Shown here piece by piece: positions 1 to 6,567 of a stretch of 7,475 bases of DNA (positions within the stretch are counted from its first letter, which is position 1; each line of letters begins with the position of its first letter). Made by a program: the position numbers and the translations under genes. The stretch covers positions 1 through 7,475 of the forward strand of contig CASTQR010000074.1 in the NCBI GenBank assembly GCA_949451265.1, given 5' to 3'. The notes under the pieces were generated by a model. That model saw only the letters and a list, made by a program, of their open reading frames with translations. It ran no database searches and was not told the DNA's origin. The stretch is from an uncultured Eubacteriales bacterium. Its GTDB lineage: Bacteria > Bacillota_A > Clostridia > Oscillospirales > Oscillospiraceae.

Positions 1-549
1 TACATCTTCCGGGAGGGGCGGCGGCTGGAGGCCCTGTCCGGCAAGCTGATGGAGCTCATCGTGCTGGACCGCCGGGACTTCCCCCTGCGGGCCGCCGCCA
101 TGGGGGCCTTCCTGGAGCGGACGGGGAACGCCCTGCGCCCTGCCCTGGAGGGAGCGGGCATCCGCTTCACCGTGGAGGCGGAGGAGGCCCCCGTCTACCT
201 CGAACCGGATCTCATGGAGGCGGTGTGTCTGAACCTGCTGGACAACGCCCGGAAGGCCACCCCGGAAGGGGGGACAGTCACCCTCACCGGGCGGGCGGAG
301 GGAGAGGGCGGCTACCTGATCCGGGTGTCTGACACGGGCCGGGGCATCCCGGCGGACGAGCTGGCCCGGATCACCGAGCCGTTCTACATGGTGGACAAAT
401 CCCGGGCGCGGGCCCAGGGGGGCGCGGGGCTGGGGCTGGCCCTGTGCGTCCGGATCGTGGACTTGCACGGCGGGACGCTGGACTTTGAGAGTACGCCGGG
501 GGAGGGCACCACGGCAAGCATCCGCTTGAAGGGAGGGGGCATCGTATGA
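1..549 (+). CDS. Sensor histidine kinase, C-terminal part (5' end outside window)
   Basis: This is the catalytic end of a membrane-associated two-component sensor kinase, which binds ATP, phosphorylates its own histidine and passes the phosphate to a response regulator. The frame is open from base 1, so the gene starts upstream; the ATG at 49 is internal. The 182 visible residues begin with the second helix of the dimerisation domain (REGRRLEALSGKL). The HATPase_c boxes follow: N box LNLLDNA (about 77-83), G1 box DTGRGIP (111-117), F box TEPFYMVDKSR (125-135) and G2 box GGAGLGL (140-146). The phosphoacceptor histidine, sensor domain and membrane segments lie outside the window. All ATP-binding boxes are present, so the enzyme looks functional. 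Its stop overlaps the next start (ATGA), implying coupled translation. A response regulator gene probably lies upstream. A VanS-like or related subfamily is possible given the downstream VanY protein, but the sensed signal cannot be read here. Confidence 0.93.
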   Translation, partial: YIFREGRRLEALSGKLMELIVLDRRDFPLRAAAMGAFLERTGNALRPALEGAGIRFTVEAEEAPVYLEPDLMEAVCLNLLDNARKATPEGGTVTLTGRAEGEGGYLIRVSDTGRGIPADELARITEPFYMVDKSRARAQGGAGLGLALCVRIVDLHGGTLDFESTPGEGTTASIRLKGGGIV

Positions 550-1322
550 GGCGGCTGAAAAAATGGCTGCTCCCGGCGCTGACCTGTTTGATTGTGGCGG
601 GGGCGGCGGTGCTGCCGCCCTACCTCTCCCGGCTGGGGGATCAGCGGCTGTTCGGGCAGATTCACACGGAGGAGCTGGCGGCGGACAGCTTCCCCGTCCG
701 GGAGCCCCTGACCTTCAGGGAGCGCCTGGCCCTCTACGCCGGGCAGTACGACTCCGCCCATCCCGTCCTGTCCTTCCGGGACAACGGCTATTTTGAGGAG
801 CCGAAAGACAAAGAACTGGTGGAGGCGGCCATGAAGCAGCTCATGGAGGCGGGGATCGTCTCGGACTGGGTATTCCGGGAGACGGCTTTTGACGATGTGG
901 CGGCCGCCCGGCTTCTGCTCTGGGACCCGGCGGGGGAGGGCGTCCAGGAGCCCTCCGCCTATTGGGACGTGGAGTGGAATTACCACTCCGACAAGCGCCG
1001 ACAGGCGTCCGTTTCCCTTGTTCTGGACGCGGAAACCGGCCTGCCCATCCACCTGTACATTGGCGACACCAATATGTCCCAATGGCTGCCCTATGACACG
1101 GACGCCCTGGGCGCCTGGGCGGGGCGGTTTCTGGCCCTGCTGGGGCTGGAGTTCCGGGAGGTGGAGTCGGCGTACCCCATGTTCGACCCCAGCCTGAACC
1201 TGCGCTATGCCGTGGCGGAGAGCCCCGTGCACTTCCTCGTCTCCCGCGGCCCCACCTCGCTGACCATCCAGCCGGAGCTTGAGGATCGCTGGGCGGACTG
1301 GAGCAATCCCGCCGATGGCTGA
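546..1322 (+). CDS. Hypothetical membrane-anchored protein coupled to the histidine kinase
   Basis: I do not recognise this 258-residue protein. It starts with a basic stretch (MRRLKK) and one hydrophobic segment at about residues 8-27 (LLPALTCLIVAGAAVL). There is no lipobox cysteine, so it is probably an uncleaved anchor or signal peptide with the rest outside the membrane. The remainder is acidic, soluble and rich in aromatic residues (YWDVEWNY around 138-145), with no repeat, zinc motif or enzyme signature I can name. The ATG overlaps the kinase stop as ATGA, and GGAGG at 532-536 sits 9 bases upstream, so the start is well supported. Tight coupling to a sensor kinase suggests an extracytoplasmic partner that tunes the kinase, or an envelope protein made in step with it. 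That is inference from position only. Codon usage matches its neighbours and there is no sign of transfer. Confidence 0.85.
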   Translation: MRRLKKWLLPALTCLIVAGAAVLPPYLSRLGDQRLFGQIHTEELAADSFPVREPLTFRERLALYAGQYDSAHPVLSFRDNGYFEEPKDKELVEAAMKQLMEAGIVSDWVFRETAFDDVAAARLLLWDPAGEGVQEPSAYWDVEWNYHSDKRRQASVSLVLDAETGLPIHLYIGDTNMSQWLPYDTDALGAWAGRFLALLGLEFREVESAYPMFDPSLNLRYAVAESPVHFLVSRGPTSLTIQPELEDRWADWSNPADG

Positions 1323-1348
1323 AAAGACGGCACTTTGATGCAAAAACC

Positions 1349-1379
1349 ACGGGGTTTCGACGGCGGAAGGTGATACACT
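1349..1379 (+). promoter_or_regulatory. Possible extended -10 promoter for the VanY-family gene
   Basis: The 90-base gap before the carboxypeptidase contains TGATACACT at 1371-1379. This fits an extended -10 element (TG, one base, then TACACT with 4 of 6 consensus bases). Initiation would fall near 1386, just ahead of the ribosome binding site at 1397. No good -35 hexamer lies 16-18 bases upstream (the region reads GGGGTTT), so the site is weak. Read-through from the kinase genes is an equal possibility, because no terminator is visible between them. Confidence 0.3.
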
Positions 1380-1396
1380 GAAAGCAGAACCGACAC

Positions 1397-1403
1397 AAAG
1401 GAG
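1397..1403 (+). promoter_or_regulatory. Ribosome binding site that decides the VanY-family start
   Basis: AAAGGAG runs directly into an ATG at 1404, with no spacer. A second in-frame ATG at 1413 lies 9 bases downstream. Ribosomes need a spacer of several bases, so 1413 is the likely start and the ATG at 1404 a decoy. Confidence 0.8.
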
Positions 1404-1412
1404 ATGCTTCTG

Positions 1413-2216
1413 ATGAGAACCGCCGTCCGCTGTCGCACCTCGCCCCTGCCGATGCTGCTGTTTTTGGCCCTGCTGCTGTTCTCCGCGGGGCTGGCGGCGG
1501 GGTGGGCCGGGGCGTCCGTGGCCCAGTCCCTGGCCCGGAGGGATTTGGGCGCGCCCAACCCCAGGCCCGCCCCTGCCCCCGCCCAGACCGCCGCGCCGGA
1601 GCCTTCCCCCACCGCTTCTACCGTCCCCCCGTCGGACAAGCCTTCCCCCGCCGGGGAGGACTGGGCGCTGCTGCTGGTGAACTTTGAGAACCCCTTGCCG
1701 GAGGGCTTCACGGCGCCGGAGCTGACCCAGCTCAAAAACGGCCACGCCGTGGACAGCCGGGCCTATCCGGCCCTCCAGCGGATGATGGACGGGGCGCGGG
1801 CGGCGGGGCTCCAGCCGGTGATCTGCTCCTCCTGCCGCACGGAGGACACCCAGGAGAGGCTGTTCGCCGCCGAGGTGGAGAACTGGCTGGCCCGGGGCTA
1901 CATACAGGCGGAGGCGGAGGAACAGGCCGCACAATGGGTGGCCCGCCCCGGCACCAGCGAACACCAGACCGGGCTGGCGGTGGACATCGTGGACCTGTCC
2001 TACCAGCTTCTGGACGAGGGGCAGGAGAACACCCCCGTCCAGAAGTGGCTGATGGCCCACTGCGCGGAGTACGGCTTTATCCTGCGCTACCCCACGGACA
2101 AAGCGGCCCTCACCGGGGTGGGGTATGAGCCGTGGCATTACCGCTATGTGGGGGAGGCGGCGGCCCGGGCCATCATGGACGGCGGCCTGTGCCTGGAGGA
2201 GTATCTTGGGACATAG
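1413..2216 (+). CDS. Membrane-anchored D-alanyl-D-alanine carboxypeptidase, VanY family (peptidase M15B)
   Basis: This zinc metallopeptidase should remove the terminal D-alanine from peptidoglycan stem peptides outside the membrane, limiting cross-linking. From the preferred ATG at 1413 it has 267 residues. A basic N-terminus and hydrophobic segment (about 11-33) form a membrane anchor or signal. A Pro/Ala/Ser/Thr linker follows (about 48-80) that could span the wall. The catalytic domain carries the M15 motifs SEHQTGLAVD, with zinc ligands His184 and Asp191, and YEPWHYRYVG, with catalytic Glu239 and zinc ligand His242. The family's SSCRT substrate-site segment is at about 139-143. All key residues are present and length is normal. 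It lies downstream of a sensor kinase gene, but no vanHAX-type genes are visible, so a wall-maintenance role is more likely than glycopeptide resistance. Some M15B members cut other D-amino-acid bonds, so exact specificity is inferred. The stop lies at the foot of the terminator dyad. Confidence 0.93.
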   Translation: MRTAVRCRTSPLPMLLFLALLLFSAGLAAGWAGASVAQSLARRDLGAPNPRPAPAPAQTAAPEPSPTASTVPPSDKPSPAGEDWALLLVNFENPLPEGFTAPELTQLKNGHAVDSRAYPALQRMMDGARAAGLQPVICSSCRTEDTQERLFAAEVENWLARGYIQAEAEEQAAQWVARPGTSEHQTGLAVDIVDLSYQLLDEGQENTPVQKWLMAHCAEYGFILRYPTDKAALTGVGYEPWHYRYVGEAAARAIMDGGLCLEEYLGT

Positions 2217-2226
2217 AACAAATTAA

Positions 2227-2264
2227 GGCGCGGCCCGGGCGGTTGGAACCGCCTGGGCCGCGCC
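2227..2264. terminator. Bidirectional intrinsic terminator between convergent genes
   Basis: Two 18-base arms (2227-2244 and 2247-2264) pair along their full length with one G-T wobble, around a nominal two-base loop (really four or more bases in RNA). Read on the minus strand, the hairpin is followed by TTAATTTGTTCT, a fair T-rich tail for ending the fructokinase transcript. On the plus strand the tail is CTGTTCTCT, weaker but usable for the carboxypeptidase. A short outer complementarity (2212-2220 with 2266-2276, two-base bulge) extends the dyad and includes the carboxypeptidase stop codon. Confidence 0.82.
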
Positions 2265-2296
2265 CTGTTCTCTATGATTAAGATGGGCCAGTGGAT

Positions 2297-3265
2297 TCAG
2301 CGCCCCAGCAGCGCCTCCACCTCGCCCCGCTCCGGCATGGAGCGGATGGCCCCCTTCCGGGTGGTGACCAGATAGGCGGCGGTGTTGGCGAAGGAGAGCA
2401 TTTCGGCCAGGTCCGCCTCCGTCAGCCCGTCCAGGCCGTGTCCCAGCACGAAGTTCAGCACACAGGCGCAGAAGGTGTCCCCCGCCCCGGTAGTCTCGAT
2501 GGTGCCCCCCAGCTTGCAGGCGGGGACGAATACCTTTTTGTCCCCGTAATAGGAATAGCTCCCGTCCGCCCCGGCGGTGACGTTGAACAGCTTGATGTTG
2601 GGGTAACGGCCCCGCAGGAGGGCCGCGCCCTTGTCAAAGTCTGTCTCCCCGGTCATGAATTCCAGCTCGTTGTCCGCGATTTTCAGCACGTCACAGTGGG
2701 CAAGACCATAGGAGATCTGCTTCCGGGCGTCCTCCAGGCTGCCCCACAGGGGAGGCCGGAGGTTGGGGTCGAAGGAGATCAGCGCCCCGCCCTGTCTGGC
2801 GGCGTCGATGGCCTTACAGGTGGCTTTCCGCACCCCCTCGTGGGTCATGGACAGGGTGCCGAAGTGGAAGATCCGGCTGTTGGCGATGACGTCCAGGGGC
2901 AGTTCACCCTCCGTCAGCAGCATATCCGCGCCGGGGCTGCGGTAGAAGGAGAAGTCCCGGTCGCCGTTCTCAAAGGTTTTGACGAAGGCCAGGGTGGTCC
3001 GGGCGTCCTTGTCAAAGACTAAGTAGTCCATGCAGATGCCCGCCTCCGCCGCCACGTCACGGAGCAGGTGGCCGAACATATCCTCCCCCACCTTGCCCAC
3101 GAAGGCGCAGGAGCGGCCCAGCTTTTTCAGCATGGCCAGCACGTTGCAGGGGGCCCCGCCGGGGTTGGCCTCGAACAGGGTGTTCCCCTGGCCGCTCCGC
3201 CCGTTCTCCGTGAAGTCGATCAGCAGCTCCCCCAGGGCGGTCACGTCAAACCGGTTCTCACTCAT
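2297..3265 (-). CDS. Fructokinase, PfkB family carbohydrate kinase
   Basis: This cytoplasmic kinase should convert fructose and ATP to fructose-6-phosphate, feeding glycolysis. It has 322 residues, normal for the ribokinase/PfkB family. The N-terminal substrate region reads ALGELLIDF (10-18) and GGAPCNVLA (36-44), the first PfkB signature. DPNLRPPLW (166-174) is typical of bacterial fructokinases, and NELE at 199-202 fits the NxxE magnesium/phosphate motif. ETTGAGDTFCACVLNF (257-272) holds the second signature, with anion-hole GAGD and catalytic base Asp263. Its ATG lies 3 bases after the GH32 stop (TGA GCT ATG), and AAGGAG at 3275-3280 sits inside the GH32 3' end with a 9-base spacer, so the pair is almost surely translated together. 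Pairing with a GH32 enzyme makes fructose the best substrate guess and an ScrK-like role likely. Related kinases in this family use ribose, tagatose-6-phosphate or 2-keto-3-deoxygluconate, so specificity is inferred from motifs plus context. Confidence 0.93.
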   Translation of the reverse strand: MSENRFDVTALGELLIDFTENGRSGQGNTLFEANPGGAPCNVLAMLKKLGRSCAFVGKVGEDMFGHLLRDVAAEAGICMDYLVFDKDARTTLAFVKTFENGDRDFSFYRSPGADMLLTEGELPLDVIANSRIFHFGTLSMTHEGVRKATCKAIDAARQGGALISFDPNLRPPLWGSLEDARKQISYGLAHCDVLKIADNELEFMTGETDFDKGAALLRGRYPNIKLFNVTAGADGSYSYYGDKKVFVPACKLGGTIETTGAGDTFCACVLNFVLGHGLDGLTEADLAEMLSFANTAAYLVTTRKGAIRSMPERGEVEALLGR

Positions 3266-3268
3266 AGC

Positions 3269-4762
3269 TCAGCTCTCCTTGTCGTCAAAAATGAGGTCGT
3301 ATTTCTCCACGTCGATGAGCGCCTGCCCGTCCGCCTCAAAGGTGATGGCGTCCGCTTCCTGGGGCGTGTAGATCACCGCGCTGGCCGCCGCCTCGCCGTC
3401 GTTGACGAACACCTCCACGCTGAACCGGTCCAGGATCACCCGGAGCTTCAGCTCGTCCTGCCCCGGAGGCACCAGGAAGGAGCGGGTGTGGACGATGTCC
3501 CGGGGCAGGCCGCTGCGGCAGCGGTCGATTTTCAGGGTGCGCTCGTCCGGCTTGTAGCGGAGGATGGTGTCGTGCCGCCCGTCCTTGGCCACGTGGAGCC
3601 GGAACCAGCGGTAGGAGCCCTCTCCCATGGGCCTGACGGTGACGGTCATGTCCAGCACCCGGCCCTGGATGCCGGGGAGGTTGGCCTCCCCGCTGATCAG
3701 GATGTGGTGGTGGATCATCGGATTGCGCCGGTACTGCTCCAGCTCCCGGACGGGAACCTGGCAAAGCCGCCCGTTCCGGACGGACAGCTCCCGGGGCAGG
3801 GTCATCTGCCCGAACCAGCGGCAGTGGAAGGGCTTGCCGCCCACGGTGTCCCAGTTCTGCATCCAGGCGATCAGGATCCGCCGGCCATCGGGGGCCTCCA
3901 GCGTCTGGGGGGCGTAGAAGTCCAGGCCGTAGTCGATGGCCTGTACCCGCTCCCGGGTAAAGCCCGTCCCCTCGTCGTAGTGCCCCATCAGGCACAGCGT
4001 CCCGTTTCCGGCGTGGAACTCCAGGCCGATGGGGGTCATGTCCTGGGGGCTGGTGAGGAGGATCTGCTTCCCATTCAGCGCAAAGAAGTCCGGGCACTCC
4101 CACATCCTGCCGTACTGGTTCCGGCATCGATCCAGGGTGCGGACAAACTCCCACTTGAGGCCGTCTGCGCTCCGGTAGAGCAGGATGGAGCCGCTGCCGT
4201 CCTGGGTACGGTTGCCCACCACGGCGTAGTAGGTGTCCCCGTCCTTCCAGAGCTTGGGATCCCGGAAGTCGATGGTGCTGCCGCCTTCCGGCAGATCGTC
4301 CCCGTCCAGCACCGGGTTGAGCTCATACTTTTCGTAGTCCACCCCATCGCCGATGGCCACGCACTGGGTCTGCACGTCCTCCAGGAAGCCCTCGGCGTTG
4401 TGGTGGCGCTGTACGCCGGTATACATCAGCAGCTGCCGCCCGTCGGGCAGCTCCACCGCGCCGCCGGAGAAGCAGCCGGAGGCGTCGTAGGGCTGATCCG
4501 GGGCCAGGGCGGCGGGCAGGCGCTCCCAGCGGACGAAATCCCTGGTTTTCAGGTGCCCCCAGTGCATGGGGCCCCACTCGGTGGAATAGGGGTGGTACTG
4601 GTAGAACAGGTGGCACTCCCCTTTGTAAAACGAGAACCCGTTGGGGTCGTTCATCCACCCGATGGTGGGGGTGGCGTGGAAGGCGGGGCGTTCGGTGTCG
4701 GGGATATGGGGGCCGTACTGGGCCTCAAAGTCCCGTGCCTTTTTCAGTTTCTCACTGGACAT
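3269..4762 (-). CDS. Glycoside hydrolase family 32 beta-fructosidase (invertase / sucrose-6-phosphate hydrolase type)
   Basis: This retaining glycosidase removes beta-linked fructose from sucrose, sucrose-6-phosphate or short fructans. The 497 residues from the preferred ATG carry no signal peptide, so it acts in the cytoplasm. The five-bladed propeller domain has WMNDPNG with nucleophile Asp39, CFSGGAV (about 97-103), FRDPKLW with transition-state stabiliser Asp168, WECPDFF with acid/base Glu222, and YAPQTL. A C-terminal beta-sandwich follows, with LDRFSVEVFVNDG near the end. All three catalytic residues are present and length is typical. A TTG at 4789 opens the frame further, but AAGGAGG at 4772-4778 lies inside that extension; the ATG at 4762 has a 9-base spacer and is the better start. 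It is first in a two-gene unit with the fructokinase, behind its own strong promoter. The adjacent transporter is ABC-type, so the substrate is probably unphosphorylated sucrose or fructo-oligosaccharide; an ScrB/SacA name would follow homology rather than this context. Confidence 0.94.
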   Translation of the reverse strand: MSSEKLKKARDFEAQYGPHIPDTERPAFHATPTIGWMNDPNGFSFYKGECHLFYQYHPYSTEWGPMHWGHLKTRDFVRWERLPAALAPDQPYDASGCFSGGAVELPDGRQLLMYTGVQRHHNAEGFLEDVQTQCVAIGDGVDYEKYELNPVLDGDDLPEGGSTIDFRDPKLWKDGDTYYAVVGNRTQDGSGSILLYRSADGLKWEFVRTLDRCRNQYGRMWECPDFFALNGKQILLTSPQDMTPIGLEFHAGNGTLCLMGHYDEGTGFTRERVQAIDYGLDFYAPQTLEAPDGRRILIAWMQNWDTVGGKPFHCRWFGQMTLPRELSVRNGRLCQVPVRELEQYRRNPMIHHHILISGEANLPGIQGRVLDMTVTVRPMGEGSYRWFRLHVAKDGRHDTILRYKPDERTLKIDRCRSGLPRDIVHTRSFLVPPGQDELKLRVILDRFSVEVFVNDGEAAASAVIYTPQEADAITFEADGQALIDVEKYDLIFDDKES

Positions 4763-4771
4763 GGAATACAT

Positions 4772-4778
4772 CCTCCTT
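4772..4778 (-). promoter_or_regulatory. Ribosome binding site that decides the GH32 start
   Basis: On the minus strand AAGGAGG is followed at once by ATG (4771-4769) and then, after 9 bases in total, by a second in-frame ATG at 4762-4760. The second start has the workable spacing. The extended TTG start at 4789 would place this site inside the coding sequence. Confidence 0.8.
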
Positions 4779-4798
4779 GGCCGCTTCAATTTGCAACC

Positions 4799-4827
4799 AT
4801 TATAAGGTGGCGGCGTGGAAATGGCAA
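4799..4827 (-). promoter_or_regulatory. Strong sigma-A-type promoter for the GH32-fructokinase unit
   Basis: Reading the minus strand, -35 TTGCCA (4827-4822, 5 of 6 consensus) and a perfect -10 TATAAT (4804-4799) are separated by exactly 17 bases. Initiation is expected near 4792, giving a leader of about 30 bases that carries the AAGGAGG site. An A6 run (minus strand, 4838-4833) about 6 bases upstream of the -35 could act as an UP element. I see no clear operator or cre box over the promoter, so how sugar controls it is not readable here. Confidence 0.88.
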
Positions 4828-4841
4828 GATGGTTTTTTGCG

Positions 4842-4870
4842 AAAAGGGGCGGCGCGGAGCCGCCCCTTTT
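4842..4870 (-). terminator. Intrinsic terminator of the ABC transporter operon
   Basis: GGGGCGGC (4846-4853) pairs perfectly with GCCGCCCC (4859-4866) around a five-base loop, extended by AAAA/TTTT on either side. On the minus strand the hairpin lies 22 bases after the stop codon of the solute-binding protein gene and ends in TTTTCGC, followed by an A run. No plus-strand gene leads into it, so it serves the transporter transcript. It lies about 15 bases upstream of the GH32 promoter -35, insulating the two units. Confidence 0.9.
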
Positions 4871-4891
4871 TTGGGTAGGTTGTGGTAACGT

Positions 4892-6550
4892 TTATTCCGC
4901 CTCGGCATACCGCTCGTAAGCGCCCTGGTATGCCTCGATCAGCTTATCCATGCCGCACTTCTTGGAGAGGTACTCCTTGTACTCCTCCCACTCGGCATCG
5001 TCAGGGCCGCCGTCCCGGAGCCACAGGGCCTCCCGCTCCTTCACGGTGTTCTCAAAGTCGGTGCGGTACAGGTCGATGGTGTCCAGCTCCTCGCTGGTGA
5101 ATACGCAGTCCACGGGGTAGCGGGTGAAGTCGTCCACGTACTTGAACCAGAAGTTCTCCAGGTCCTCCAGACGCTGGACGGCCCGGTCCTCCATGTGGAA
5201 CACGTCGGTGTAGTAGTCGGACAGAATCAGCTTGGGACCGGCTACCTCACTGGCGCCCTTCAACTCACCGGCAGTCTTGTTGAACTTCTCCTGAGCCTCC
5301 TCATCGGTGATGGAGTTCCACAGGCCGTCCTCACCTTTCTCGGTGAAATACACGCCGATGGGGCCGTACTGGAGCTGCATGACGTGCTCGCCGGTGTACC
5401 ACTGGTCGTAGAACTTCAGCAGGTTGATGGGGCTTTTGCAGTCGGCGGTGATGGAGAGCTGGCCGGAGTTGACGGCGGAACCGGCGGACTTGATGGTGAC
5501 GGTGCAGGTGCCGTCCGGCCCCTTCAGCGGGGGCAGGTACACGTAGTCCCCGGAGTAGTCGCCGGTGAGCTCCGCGATCTCCCACCAGGTGGCCACGCCC
5601 ACGTAGCCCTGGGTGCACTTGGAGATGTACTGGGTGTCGGTCTGGCTGAACACCTCCAGGTCGATGAGGCCCTCCTCGTACCAGTCGTGGTAGTAGGTGA
5701 CGGCGTTCCGGTAGGCGTCGCTCACGCAGTCGAACACCACCTGTTTGTCCTTGGTGAGCCGCAGATCCATGCACACGTCACTCCAGTTGGTGACGCCGAA
5801 GGGAGCGTAGAAGATGTTCTGTCCCCAGCACCACTGGTCGAAGCCGAAGGTCATGGGAATGGTGGTGCCGGGATCGTTGCCGTAGACCTTGTGGGACATA
5901 TCGTTATCCTTGAATGCCTGGAGGGCGGTTTTCAGCTCCTCCACCGTCTCGGGGACAGGCAGGCCCAACTCGTCCAGCCACTTCTTGTTGATCATGGAGA
6001 ACTGCTGTATGCTGTGGATGGACAGATCGTCCTCCGCGCCGATGGCCCCGGTGCCCATCATCTCGGCGGCGGGCAGGCCGTAGATGCCGCCGTCGTCCTG
6101 GGTGATGGCCGCCCGGATGGCGGGGTTCTCCTCCAGAATTTTGGACAGGTTGGGCATGATCTCCGGGGTGATGTAGGGGGTCAGGTCCAGGAAGGTGCCG
6201 CCCCGGCCATACCGGGCCAGGTCGTAGTTGGAGAAGCCCACCGCCTGGAAGGCGTCGGGCAGGTCGCCGCCGGTGATGCGGATGTTCACCTGCTCGCCCA
6301 GGGAGTCGCTCATGACCTCCCAGTCGATCTTGACCCCCGCCGCCTCCGCCATCTCGTTGAGGACGGGGTTGTCATCATAGCCGGAGGACAAAGCGGAGAT
6401 GCCGCTGACCACGTGGAACTCGGTCTGATCGGTGTTCAGGTTGACCTCGCCGTTGTTGACGCTGCCCACCCGGCCCAGGCCGCAGCCGGACAGGGCCCCC
6501 GCCAGCAGGGCGGCGCAAAGAGCGCCGGAGACTAATCTTTTCACATTCAT
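4892..6550 (-). CDS. Sugar ABC transporter solute-binding lipoprotein (family 1, LipO/LplA-like)
   Basis: This extracytoplasmic lipoprotein captures a sugar and delivers it to the membrane permeases. From the preferred ATG at 6550 it has 552 residues, in the long class (about 500-560) that usually travels with LplB/LplC-type permeases. A basic start (MNVKR), hydrophobic stretch and lipobox LSGC with Cys23 mark a type II signal peptide; the mature protein would be lipid-anchored at this cysteine. A polar linker leads into the binding fold, where segments such as FLDLTPYI and GGIYGLPAAEMM are typical of family 1 binding proteins. The acidic C-terminus ends AEAE. A GTG at 6556 is an alternative start, but AAAGGAG at 6560-6566 gives it only 3 bases of spacing against 9 for the ATG. 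It follows the permease by 17 bases. Sucrose or fructo-oligosaccharide is the likely ligand from the neighbouring GH32 and fructokinase genes; the sequence alone does not fix it. Confidence 0.92.
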   Translation of the reverse strand: MNVKRLVSGALCAALLAGALSGCGLGRVGSVNNGEVNLNTDQTEFHVVSGISALSSGYDDNPVLNEMAEAAGVKIDWEVMSDSLGEQVNIRITGGDLPDAFQAVGFSNYDLARYGRGGTFLDLTPYITPEIMPNLSKILEENPAIRAAITQDDGGIYGLPAAEMMGTGAIGAEDDLSIHSIQQFSMINKKWLDELGLPVPETVEELKTALQAFKDNDMSHKVYGNDPGTTIPMTFGFDQWCWGQNIFYAPFGVTNWSDVCMDLRLTKDKQVVFDCVSDAYRNAVTYYHDWYEEGLIDLEVFSQTDTQYISKCTQGYVGVATWWEIAELTGDYSGDYVYLPPLKGPDGTCTVTIKSAGSAVNSGQLSITADCKSPINLLKFYDQWYTGEHVMQLQYGPIGVYFTEKGEDGLWNSITDEEAQEKFNKTAGELKGASEVAGPKLILSDYYTDVFHMEDRAVQRLEDLENFWFKYVDDFTRYPVDCVFTSEELDTIDLYRTDFENTVKEREALWLRDGGPDDAEWEEYKEYLSKKCGMDKLIEAYQGAYERYAEAE

Positions 6551-6559
6551 ATTCACGCG

Positions 6560-6566
6560 CTCCTTT
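6560..6566 (-). promoter_or_regulatory. Ribosome binding site that decides the solute-binding protein start
   Basis: AAAGGAG on the minus strand begins just after the permease stop codon. It stands 9 bases from the ATG at 6550 but only 3 from the in-frame GTG at 6556, favouring the ATG. Confidence 0.75.
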
Positions 6567-6567
6567 C

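Noticed and set aside
1344..1357. Possible terminator hairpin after the unknown membrane protein gene (AAACC/GGTTT)
   Set aside because: The stem is only 5 bp and mostly A-T, with no T tract after it; it is too weak to call.
384..2138. A 584-codon minus-strand open frame opposite the kinase, unknown and carboxypeptidase genes
   Set aside because: It crosses three genes with good starts, stops and motifs on the other strand, and its product is Arg/Gly/Pro-rich low complexity.
1..2216. Vancomycin resistance cluster
   Set aside because: Only a VanY-family carboxypeptidase and a partial kinase are present. Without vanH, a D-Ala-D-Lac ligase or vanX there is no basis for a resistance call.
4763..4800. 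Possible cre box or LacI-type operator in the GH32 leader (TTGCAA palindrome; TTGAAGCGGCCAA)
   Set aside because: The palindrome is only 6 bp, and the second site misses the cre consensus by spacing and key bases; neither supports a regulator call.
4786..4800. Tiny leader ORF (ATG GTT GCA AAT TGA) upstream of GH32
   Set aside because: Its ATG overlaps the -10 element and lies upstream of the expected transcription start, so it should not be transcribed from that promoter.
3068..4888. A 606-codon open frame on the plus strand across the GH32 and fructokinase genes
   Set aside because: It is antisense to two genes with full catalytic motifs. Its product is a low-complexity Val/Gly/Pro/His mixture typical of mirror frames in GC-rich DNA, with no family motifs and no ribosome binding site that I can see.
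5195..6535. A 446-codon plus-strand open frame opposite the solute-binding protein gene
   Set aside because: It is a codon-bias mirror of a well-supported lipoprotein gene; the predicted product is Val/Gly/His-rich without recognisable domains.
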